From: Scolanthus callimorphus
Lineage: Eukaryota > Cnidaria > Anthozoa > Actiniaria > Edwardsiidae
Reading direction: 5' to 3'
Assembly (NCBI GenBank): GCA_033964015.1
Contig: JAWWUD010000094.1
Location: forward strand, 124,001-188,000
DNA length: 64,000 nt
Every line of letters begins with the position of its first letter. The stretch's first letter is position 1. The position numbers and the translations under genes were made by a program. Under the pieces are notes generated by a model that worked only from the letters and a program-made list of their open reading frames with translations, made no database searches and was not told where the DNA came from. Positions 11,101 to 23,100 of this stretch are shown here, one piece after another.

Positions 11101-14100
11101 ATTTTGCAGGACTTATAATTTTCCCTAGCAACGGCCCAACAAGATAGGTAAATGCACCCTTTTATAAAAATATGTAACCGGGAGCTCCGCTTTTAGCCAG
11201 TGGCTAAATCTATATATTATCCCAAGTCACAACGATTTGGAGATGGAAAAGCTGCTATGCTCAATTGCATTTTTTTTTCAAATCTGTTTGGAACGCTTGG
11301 TGATGCCACAAAAATAATTCTGGTTGGTTAATAGATGATTGCAGCTATAAGCGTGCACATCCTTATTTGTTCAGAAATATACAAGCCGTGTCCCACAACT
11401 ATGGTACCAGAATGCAGCACATGTTTCTTTAACAGTTTGTTTGTCAAATGTCCCACATCTACCAAACATACAGCGTGTGCATGCATTTTAGCTGGAATTG
11501 TCTATTGGAGAGCAAGAAATCAACTGGTGCCAGTTGCATCATTGGGATGGTCTTATTCAGCTTACTGCATGAGCTGCAAGTCTGGGAGGTTGGCCTCCAA
11601 CATTTACCTGTATTTAGTACATCTTTTGCTTTCTAGATGATAAATTATGAAGATTTTCTCAAAGTTGCTTCACAATCAGGCCCCAAGTGCAGGTAAATAC
11701 ATACAGTGTATACATTGTACACTGGAGTTATTATTATTATTTCTGTGCCATCATTTCAGGAGTGGATATAAGGAATAAATCTGACTATAAGGTACTAATA
11801 TTTATGAGAATAAACGACAAAAAATAGTTAAAACTCACTGAAATCTGACTATAGCATTTGCTAAACCTTCAATAGAGCGGATTTCAGTTGACTGCCGTGA
11901 GTAACTTGCAATTACTCCTATAGGTTTTGTTCAGAATTGGTGTCATCACTTTGTGATTGGTCATATGAAATCCGCTTTAGTCTAAATCCTCTATTATTGC
12001 CCTTAAATGTAGCAAATGCATCACATTTTCCTGGCAAACAGGATCTGACACCCAGAATAAAACTGATAATACAAACAAAATTGGCCTTTTGAAAAAAGAA
12101 GGAATTGCACGGGCCAGTGCATTTGGTTGCAGATGAGTCTGAGCTCTTACTCAAACATCATTTTGTTGGTTGTCATGAGGTGTGGTCAGCTGGGTACCCT
12201 GTTCACCCATTTGTTCGATTGTACCTACTGCAAACAGGTTGCCGAATGACCTTAGCCATTTGATAGATAGATAGATTTGCCTCTCAATTTGCCTCTCGAT
12301 TCCTGGCTTGGGTTGCTAAAGGTTGACAACAAAGAGAAGGGACTACACCCCTAAATACAAACTACAGCCAGGCTTGTCTGTTTTTCTTGTAGGCCCTTTT
12401 TTACAGCCACAGTGTTTAGTAAACTGTTTCAGACAGATCCATATGGCAGGTAAGATCACCCTCGAAGGTTTAGTAAACCCACTCTGGAATTTCTTCACTC
12501 ACCAAAGCTGCCGCTGCTGCCACAAAACAAAATGACACCCACTGTTAAAGGAGCACTGTCACCATTTTACTCGATTTTAGGGTTAATTTAGGTACCTTAA
12601 ATGCAGTCAGATTCACAAGAATTGAACAAAATAATCGTCTAGGTAAATGTTAAATAACCTTTCAGCTACAAGATGAGTAAAAATATGGAGTAATTTTGGA
12701 TGGAATTGGATTGTGAAATGACATTTTTAATTTCGTATCAGGCTGAACAGTTTTCAGACTTGGAAATTTGATAGCAAAAGCTAAAAAAAAATCTTACGTA
12801 AGAATGCCTATATAGTTGAAATTTCAGTTCCTTTCTCTTTCTAGGACATAATAACAGTATACATAGGATTCTGAGTTGTTTATGTAGATCACTGGTCTTA
12901 TTTTATAATATTTTGTTGAAACAACCGTGACAGTGCCCCTTTAAGCACGTTTTCAACTGCTCTCCCTGCAAATTTTAGTTGTCTTTACCTACCCTGGAAT
13001 TATGCCTGGTGCACACTAGCGACATAACATAATAACGACATAAGCACATAATTACAAAAGAACATAACAACATAACGCCTGGTGCACACTTGCAACATAA
13101 TGACATAAGGAAAGTATCATGCAAACAAAATTTAGTGGTTTCAAAAAGTTGAAGTCCACAAAAAATAACATAAGATTGCTTTGGTGAAGTAATCTAATAA
13201 TGATCCATGGAAAATATTGATTATTTCAATTATTTTCCCATGCTTGCTTCATTGCAAATAACTTCCTTATGTCATTATGTCGCTAGTGTGTACCAGGAAT
13301 AGAAAAAAAACATATGTCGTTACCGGTATGTCTGTTGTTATGTCGCAATGTTCACACCTGTACATAAGAGCATAAGAGAGCGTGCGCTTATGTCATTAAG
13401 TCGCTAGTGTGGACCAGGCATTATACGGCTGTCATTTAATAATAATAATAATTAAATATAGCGCCATTTCTACTAAAAATTCAATAGCGCTTTACAATGT
13501 TATTCAAAACGAAAAGATAAGAAAATACGCTAAAACAATAAAAAAGGTAAAAATCCTTACAATGTGATAAAAACAGTAAAAGTTATAATAAAAAAGGAGA
13601 TATCAGTTAAAATCAATTAAAAACACGCCTAAAAAGGAATGTTTTAATAGCAGACTTAAAAACGTTTAGTGATTTGATGTTCCTCACATCCTCAGGCAGC
13701 GCATTCCAAAAAGATGGGGCACTATAAAAGAATGCCCTTTGAACCATATGTTTTAAGATTGAAGCGAGGTTTGACGAGCAAAGATTTAGATGAGGAACGA
13801 AGTGATCGTGTAGGGACATGTGTCCTTGTCAATAAAACATGACATTGTGCTGTTACTGTTTTTTTTTTAGGATCTCTATTATGCAGTTTTTCAACTATGT
13901 CATGCGTAAAGGTAAGTCTAGCAGCCCCTTCTTTGGCGGTTGTCCTTAAAATTAGAGACACCCCACCACTGTGTTAGATTTAACAAATGTCCTCTGATTT
14001 TCCGTGGTATGTCCTCTTATATACCACGGAATGACGTAATAAAGTGGTCAAAATGTTGTGGACTCACGAGGCGCAGCCGAGTGGGTCCGCAGTACATTTT

Positions 14101-17100
14101 GACCACTTTATTACGTCATTCCGTGGTATATAAGAGGACATACCACGGAAAATCAGAGGACATTTGTTTTATACCACAACAAAAAGGCAAAAATAAAAAG
14201 GCAAAAGCAGCGCGCGCGCAGCTAAACGGTGTTTTCGTTGGTTCTTTTTAGCGCGCGCGCTTATGATGGCGCGTTCCGTGGTATGTCCTCTTATGTACCC
14301 ATGGCTGAGAGCCAATCAGAATTCGAGAATCGCGCGCGTTGTGGTATAAAATAATTTGTTTATGGTGTTGCGTTGTGACGACAGACGTTTGCTGATGAAG
14401 GGCTCCTAGCAGCCTAAAGGCCTGTTTACAATCGCGATTTTTGTTGCATTTGTTGTGGCGATTTTTCTCGCTAACTTTCCAACTTTCCAACAACGAGATG
14501 CAAATCCGGTGCAATTTCTGTGCTCTGTTTTCAAATCGCATCAAGTTGCAAAGAGTTTCGAAAATGTTTAATATCACCGTGACGTCACACGACAAAAATC
14601 GTGACAGATCGCGCCGAGTTGCACCTAGTTTACATTAGTGATTTTGAGTTGAAGAGTACGTACGAGAAAAATCGCCACGACTCCTATCTGGCTCATAAAC
14701 AATGAAGGTCAGATTTTGCCCCGTATATTGTAACAAAATAAATTTCGTAAACAAGCCCTAGGGAAGCTAGAAGTGGGTTACTTAGTCATGTGAGTCACAT
14801 GGAATGGAATGTTAATTCTCAGCTACTTCAAAACTTTCTTTAATGAGTGGCATCAATTGGAGGGGTCGAAATTGTTATGACTCTCGCGTAAATACACCTA
14901 CACACCACTTCCCCCCGCAAAATTCAACCATTTCACGACCTCCTACTGATTTTATGCCCGGATAATTTCGATCCTGCATTGGCAGTCTCATTCTTTTCAA
15001 ATATTAGGTCTAATCTTTTGAATGGACTTGTTCCTGCACATGCGCGATTGTGTTAGCTTATCGCTGGTAGACAAAGCAGAGTCATTCTCCATGTTTTAAT
15101 AAACGGTGTAAAAAAGAGGTGCTAATATTTTGTTGGAAAGAAAATTAATGTCTCAACACCTGTGGCGTGGGTGGGTGTTGTTTCGAATTTATTTTCCCCA
15201 CAGCGTGAGGTCTATTCTATAGCGGAGCTCGGTCCGCGAGTGCGGAGCACCATTCTCATTCTTATAACATTTACTTCATTTCGATGGCTTCATTTGACGT
15301 CATATCCCGTAACCACTGGACTGCATTCCCATTGTCCTTAGACAAGTTTGTCAAAGTCTGGGAGTCGGGACCTATTTCTTCGTTTTTTTTTTTCATTTTT
15401 TATCCGCCCGTATACATTTAGAACCGTCGGATTAGCAATGGAGGATTTTAAAAATTAGATTTTAAGCGGTCCGAAATTAATCAAATCTCGAGTTTGTATT
15501 GGCTCGAGTGCGTCCCACAATACTCAACGATCCTAAGAAAACATATGACGATTTACCGACTAGACTATCCTCGTCCCCTCCCCGATTTACCGACTAGACT
15601 AACCGAGGTCCCGTCTGCCTTCCTTTTACCCCTGTTTAAGGTGGACGATAAAGAACCCATTGCACTCTTTGTAAGATTAGGGGATCGTCTACCGCGGGTG
15701 CAATGGTCTGGCTCTTGGAGGCATATATATTGTAAAACAGTCCTCATGATTGTAAGCTTAGCGGCTGCAATTTGCGCCATCTTATGCAGCCATTCGTTCT
15801 TTTCTGAGGCTTCGGTCGTCTGGCCAGCGGAAGGCGACGAGCCAAAGGCCCCATTCTCGTACCCAGAGCTCCTCGGCTCGTCTGCTTGCAGGGGAGGCTC
15901 TGGGGACATCCATTTGAGGATCTTCGCTGATTGGCTGATTTTGAACGTTAGGGCATGCGCAGAAAGTTGTTTCTCTTGGCGCATTCTCTTACCCAGAGCT
16001 CCCCGGCTCGTCTCGGCTTGTAACCTCGCGGGGGAGGCTTTGGTGACAGCCACTGACGCATGCGCGAGATTTAATACAGAGCCGCTGAGAGAAAGACCTT
16101 TCAGCGCATGCTCCAACGCTTAAAATCAACCATTCAGCGGCGGCTCTCAAATGGATGTCCCCAGAGCCTCCCCTGCGAGCAGACGAGCTGGGGAGCTCTG
16201 GGTACGAGAATGGCAGGAATCCAATTTCTTGAGCATGCGCAGTAGATTAAAGGACGAACAAATTCGCCGTGTTAATGGTCAAAATTCAAATAAAAGTAAA
16301 AGAAAACCCAACCATAACTATAAACAATCCAAGCACTTGCATTTGCCGCTGTTTTTGTCACAATTTAGACGAGTTCGTTAAACTGGAAGTTCTAGAATCT
16401 AGGCCGGTTGGCTCGTCACCTTCCGCTGGCCAGTCGACCCGCGAAGCCTCAGAAAAGAACGAAGGGCTGCATTAGATGGCGCAAATTGCAGCCGCTAGGC
16501 TTACAATCATGAGGACTGTTTTACAGTATATATGCCTCCTCTTACAAAGAGTGCAATGGTTTCTTTAGCGTCCACCTGGGGGCGAAATTGCATCACAGGC
16601 TAAGGAAAGTGTTTAAAAATAGTGTTCCGTTATGTTTAGTTGTAGCCTGCTAGTCGGATCTCCAGTGGGTTTTTTCGGATATGATTTTTTTGGCGCGTGG
16701 GATGACACAGGAATCCCGCGCGCCCAAAAAATCAAATATCCGAAAAAACCCACTGGAGATCCGACTAGCAAGCTAGTTTATTTAGTGCAGAAACGTGGAG
16801 GTGGTCCTCATGGCATATGAAATGATTGACAGTTCAGGTTGTGTGGAGCTCCGCTTTTAGGAGGTGTGGAAATCCGCTTTTAGAAGGTGCCTAAACGTTT
16901 ATATAAGGTCGTCATTATTGTTTTCTATCGTATAACTAGTGCAGGGAAATTAAAGTCCTTGACTGAGATAGCTTCCCGTTTCCCCGAACCCGCATCATTC
17001 AAGACTACCCTGCTATGCGATGATATTTTTATCTGGAAGACTTCTTCTTGTAAGTTTAAATTAAAACTTGCTAACACGTGTTGAGTATGGGTGGATCAAA

Positions 17101-20100
17101 AACTCGAGCCTGCCAGTTGATCCGCTCTTCTTGTGACATTTGAACAAGTTATTCGACGAGAAGATCAGTAATTAACAACCAATCTGCATTTCGTGACCCT
17201 TTCTAAAAAGGTGTTTATAAAAAATCCACAACATTTCCCGTCGAGAAAAAAATGGAGAAATTTAGCGAAGACTTATATAATTTTCCAGAGCACTTTGGCC
17301 GTGTAGATTTTCCAAACAGTCGAAGGTACTGAGACAATTCTCCCAGCATAAAGAATAAGAATCACATCTTACAAGAAGATCACATTTGAACGCAATATTT
17401 GAAAGTGTGTGGTGCGTCAGAATCGTGGTGGCTGTTTAGGAAGTATTGCCTATTGTTGTATTGAGTTCTGTAGAAACAATAAGAGGCTTTAATGTGAATC
17501 ATACACCTTGTTCATATGTAATAAACCTTCGTCGATAACATAACTCGAGCTTCCTCATAACACGATCTTCCTGAGGCGTTTGGCGAATCAAGCGTTTGGC
17601 TCTGCAATAGCATGCAACTATGAACAACGAAACTGCAAACTATTCTGGAGATATCGAGGAATGTCTTTTGTCATCAATGTTAACGGACGTGGAAAAAGAT
17701 ATGAGGCAAAAAGAGATCTACATCACTTGGATAGTAGTCATAACCCTCAACGTGGCGACTGCGCCGTTTATAGTGATTCTCAACGCTCTGATAATTGCCA
17801 GCGTTTTACGGAACAAACATCTACGCGCCTCAACTTATATCATCGTGCAAGCCTTCTTATCATTAGCAGACCTTGTTGTTGGCGCGTTCGTCCAGCCTTT
17901 GTACGTCGCGTTGAGGGTTTACGAGCTCTCTTTCTCGACCGAACCCCACTGTACGCTACGTCTTGTGCATCAAATCCTTGCATTAGTGTTCATCGGATGG
18001 TCTTTTGTCTCGCTTGTTGTCATCAACATCGAGAGATTCGTGGCGATACAGTTTCCTATGTCGTATTACTTAGCCACTCCGACCCGAGTCATCTCAATAA
18101 CTATAGGATTTTGGACGTTCTATGCAATCTTGGGCGTCTATACCCTAATTGGCCTATCCCAAAATGCTCGTGCAAAGCAAATAGTCGTGTATAGCTTCAT
18201 GATACCGATGACAATAACTATGTTATATTGCTACACGCGAGTCCATTTGACTGCGAAGCGCCAGAGACAGCACATCGCCAAGTTGACGCCCGCACAGATG
18301 GCCACCACAACAAATCGCAAACTCATCAAAGAACTGAAACACACATTTACTGTCACTCTTATAATGGTGGTGTTTATTTCGATATATGTGCCCTCGTTTG
18401 TGATGCGCTCGCTAAAGGTCCTGCCTAAGACGATTTTGAGCTCGCAAGAGCTGGTTGAAAAGTTGGTCGATCCTGTTGCCGAAACCTTGATGATTTTACA
18501 TTCTTTTTTTAACCCCATTCTCTACGGATGGAGGATAAAGGATGTTAGGCGTGAAATGAAGACATTAGCCAAATCAATTGTATGCTGTTTATGGAGAACA
18601 AAAGAACGGGGAAGCACTGTAGAGATGTTTGAAATGAGCGAAAGACCTCGCATTGGTCAGGCAAATACTGTAGCGCCCTGCACTGGCAATGAAGAACCTG
18701 GCAATGAAGAACCTAGGTTGTTATCATTTAAACATCTTTAAAAGATTCTGCGTGCGTCATAGAACAGATTCTGTTCAGGTGAAAAATGGAGTCACGCCAT
18801 GCATTTGTTTGCCTCAGTAGTTGTACATGATACATATTGTTTACCAAGGGACAGGCGGAGAAGCGGAGATCTCACTCTCGTGTTCACCCAGGGCTTGCAC
18901 AGTCGTCAATAGTGCTTGGTTCATCATGACAGGCAAATAATTGAAATCGCAATCCAATTCCATCCTCTTGATAATAGATAAAAACACTATAGATTTGTAT
19001 TAAATTTTAACAGTTAAAAGGTCATTTAACAAACCTGGACTGTTATTTTGGTTATTTCCGGTAAACTTGCATGTATTTACGTCCGTTCATTTTGAAATTG
19101 CTTCTCAACTGAGAGTAGTTCAAACTTTTCATTTTGCTTTCCGTGATAGATTTATAGCCCGCGCTATGAATTTCCAAAACGCGGTTTGAATTTGCTTCAT
19201 TTTTGTTCCGCTAGTCAAACCATCCAAACCAATCAGGTTCTATATCTAGTATTGCCCTGTTTCGCGTAGTGCAGTCGACTGGTTTTCGTCGCGACAGAAA
19301 GCCAGTTGACTGCACTAGGCCAAAACAAGGCCTGATTGGCTTAGATGGTTTGACTGGCACAACAGACAAATTCCAAATCCAAAGCGAACAATCTAATTTG
19401 ATCGCCAATTTGCCGTCCTTTCGCGAACGCAGCTTGATCTTCATGAATTAGAAAGGCATAGTACCTCGGTCATTCTGTTACTAAGTGCTTTACTACAAAT
19501 CTTTGAGTCAACATTAATGAGACTAATAGGGCGCCAATTCTTAAGGTACCTCACATCCTTATCTCGCTTTTCAATCAATGTTATAATTGCCTGTTTTTGA
19601 GTGGTGGTAAGTTCACCTTTGGTGTAACACTCGTTTAAACATTCAACCAAATCCTTTCCTAGACGTTCCCAAAATGCTATATAATACTCTTTTGATAGGC
19701 CGTCATTTCCTGGTGTTTTAGATGCTCCCATCTGTTTAAGGGCTTCAAAACACTCGTTTAGCGTTAAAAGGCCATCGCAATGAATTTTCTGCTGTTCAGT
19801 TTGTCTTGGAGTATTGATCGAGGACAAAAACGTAAGGCATTCCCCTTCTGTTTTAGTACTTTTAGATGAATAAAGAGTATTATAATATTTTCGGATCTCA
19901 CTTGAACCGGTTCTGATATAAAACTATCGCTGTTTTCCTCGTCCACAACTATCCTCACGTGTGTTTTAGCCTTGTTTCTTTTTTCTAAGAAAGAAAATAT
20001 TTATTGCTCCTTTCACCAAATTGTTGCCACTTAGACCTTGACCGAACAATGATATACCCTCTGTTCGATAGTCACTATAAGATTCAAGTTCATGCTTTAG

Positions 20101-23100
20101 TTTCTCGTGTTTGGAGGACAAATAAACAACCTCATCCCAATTTTTAGTTTCCTCGATTTCTTTCATCTCTCTCTCAATTTCAGCATATCTAGATCTACGT
20201 TGTTTTGCTTTATCTTTCGAAAAACGAATTGTATATTTACGAATTTCGTATTTAATTAATTCCCATCGAAGTTGTGGGTTGAACACAAGGGCTTTATCGA
20301 GCTCTTTTTAACTTTTGTAATCAAGTCACGCACATTTTTGGCATAAATCTTATCTCTGATCAAAGAATTATTGAATCTCCAAAATGCGGGTCCGTGTTTA
20401 TCATTCGGACAAGTTGAGCTAAACCAAATAGAGATTGCCGAGTGATCCGTGGAGGGGGCAACTATTATGTCCACATTTTTAACATCATGTTGGAGAGAGT
20501 CTGAAACGAAGAAATAGTCGAGCCGTCTATGGGTAGTGGAAGAATTACCTGATAAATCTCTAGGGCCTGGGTCACATTTATGTTGCGTGCACAACATCGT
20601 TTAAAACTACCAGTTCAACTTCCCACATCGATTGAGTTCGCTTACAATAGGGGTGTTTTAGTGGCTTCCTTCGATCGCCCACACAACACCTTTTTACAGT
20701 CTGAACCATTTGCATAAGCCAAACTCCAAGAATCTGACAACCGCGAAGTCGCGTGTTACCTGAAACAGCTGTAAGAGGCTCATTAACCCACATGTTGTTT
20801 GAAAATTAAATTTCCACAATGCGCTGTGACGCATACGCGAATTTTGCATTCTCTTACTCAGAGCTCTCCCGGCTCATAACCTCGCGGGGGAGGACAGCCA
20901 CTGATGCATGTGCGAGATTTAATACAGAGCTGTTCTTGATAAAAGAGCTTTCAGCGCATGCTCAACGCTCAAAATCAACCAATCAGCGCCCTGCGAGCAG
21001 ATGAGCTGGGGAGCACTGGGTACGAGAATGCGAATTTTGATACAGTGCCATTGGGATGAAGGTCTTTCTGCGCATGCTCCATTAACAAAATCAGCAAAGG
21101 TCCTCAAATGGCTGCAATCAGAGCCTCCCCTTCGAGGTCTGGAAGGAGGGTATTTGATGCGCATGCTCAGACTCTATGATCAGCCCATTCTCGTACCCAG
21201 AGCTGCCCGGCTCGTCTCTTCGCAGGGGAGGCTCTGGTGGCGGCGGCCATTTGAGGGCCTTCGCTAATTGGCTGATTTTGAACGTTGGAGCATGCGCTGA
21301 AAGGTCTTTCTCTCTGCGGCTCTGTATTAAATCTCGCACATGCGTCAATGGCTGTCACCAGAGCCTCCACCCCCGCGAGGAAACGAGTCGGGGATCTCTG
21401 GGTTCGAGAATGTGATCAGCCGGAAACAGCTGTGCACAGGCTAAGGAAAGTGTTTAAAAATAGTGTTCCGTTATGTTTAGTTGTAGCCTGCAAGCCGGCT
21501 CTCCAGTGGGTTTTTTCGGATACACTTTTTTTTATAAGAACCTTTTTTATAAGAACATTCAGCCTGAACTTTATCCAGATTTTAAGAACATGCTAAGAAC
21601 ATGCCTGAGCCTCAGATAGAAGCAAAATAGATTTATTTTCAGTGATGCTTTCTAAAATCCAGAATCAAATGTGTTAATTATAACGACCTTTAATATTGTA
21701 ATTTATAAACTCTCTTAAATACTTCATTGGTATGTATCCTTCTGTAAGATCTATCATATTTCAGGTTCCAACGTCACTGAAATGTAAGAACATCCGTAAG
21801 AACATTTCCAGCCTCAAACTGCTCCAAAAATAAGAACGGCCCAGCCTCAACTGAAAATTAGACGTTCTTCTAAAAAAAAAAGAGTGTATTGATTATTTTG
21901 GCGCGTGGGATTCCTGTGTCGCGGAAATCCCGTGCGCCAAAAAATCAAATATCCGAAAAATCCCACTGGAGAGCCGGATAGCAAGCTAGTTTATTTAGTG
22001 CAGAAACGTGGTCCTCATGGCATATGAAATGATTGACAGTTCAGGTTGTGTGGAGCTCCGCTTTTAGGAGGTGTGGAAATCCGCTTTTATTTAGAAGGTG
22101 CCTAAAAGTTTATATAAGGTCCTCATTATTGTTTTCTATCGTATAACTAGTGCAGGGAAATGAAAGTCCTTGAGATAGCTTCCCGTTTTATTCCCCGAAC
22201 CCGCATCATTCAAGACTACCCTGCTATGCGATATTTTTATCTGGAAGACTTCTTCTTGTAAGTTTAAATTAAAACTTGCTAACACGTGTTGAGTATGGGT
22301 GGATCAAAACTCGAGCCTGCCAGTTGATCCGCTCTTTTTGTGACATTTGAAGAAGTTATTCGACGAGAAGATCAGTAATTAACAACCATTAGTTTACAGT
22401 TGACGCGGTTTCCATTGTTATTCGTAGGGAATTAACTCGGATAATGGCTCTCAACAAACTAAAAGTCGGGGAGGGATTTGAATTCTCCAGGGAAAGGTTG
22501 GGGTTGATCAATAGAATTGAATTGAATTTCTAGGTAAATATATTGCTCATTATGGATTCATAGGTAAATAAATGGCTTATTATGGATTCATAGGTAAATA
22601 TCTAGTTATTTACCTATGAATCCATAATAAGCCATTTACCTGTAAATCAATAATGTGTGGTCCCAGAAAATATCCCCCCCCCCCCCCGGAAGAGTGTTGA
22701 AAAGTGTTTCCTATTATCCTTCCTATGGATAATTTCTGGAACCACACAATAAGCCATTTTTACCAAGACTTCAAGGGGCACTGTCACGTTTGTTTCATCA
22801 AAATGTTTTAAAATAAGACAAGTGTTCTACAGAAACAACTCCGAACCTATATTCTGTTTCAAATTAGTCTTAAAAAAGAAAAAGAAACTTGTTCAGCCTG
22901 TTCGAAAATCAAAAATGCCAATTAGCAATCCAATTCCATCCGCTCGATTATACACGAAAATACTCCAAATTTGTATTGATCTAGCAGCTGAAAGGTTAGT
23001 TAAAAAACGTAGACCATTATTTTGTTGATTTGTAGGGAGTTTGACTGCATTTAAGCTACTTAAAATGACCCCAAATTAGACCAAATTCATGATAGACCAT

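Larger units (their letters stand above)
15221..16855. mobile_element. Possible TIR element ended by AGCGGAGCTC
   Basis: AGCGGAGCTC at 15221-15230 and its reverse complement GAGCTCCGCT at 16846-16855 resemble the ends of the satellite element at 9477-11191. The interior contains GAGCCTCCCC/GGGGAGGCTC repeat units and a hairpin. The pairing of these ends is inferred; the two termini could belong to different copies. Confidence 0.35.
16593..18776 (+). repeat. Duplication block A (with GPCR A)
   Basis: Direct, nearly identical match to 21434-25999 from CACAGGCTAAGGAAAGTG through 35 bp past the GPCR stop (ends AACAGATTCTGTT). Block A is compact (2.2 kb). Block B is 4.6 kb because two later insertions interrupt it. 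Confidence 0.9.

Noticed and set aside
15494..16123. 209-codon plus-strand and 183-codon minus-strand frames
   Set aside because: Both run through GAGCCTCCCC-type dispersed repeats and are open on opposite strands over the same bases, a composition effect.
17580..18194. 204-codon frame overlapping GPCR A (and its twin at 24813-25427)
   Set aside because: It is a different frame of the conserved GPCR coding sequence, has no recognisable domain, and survives in both copies only because the copies are nearly identical.
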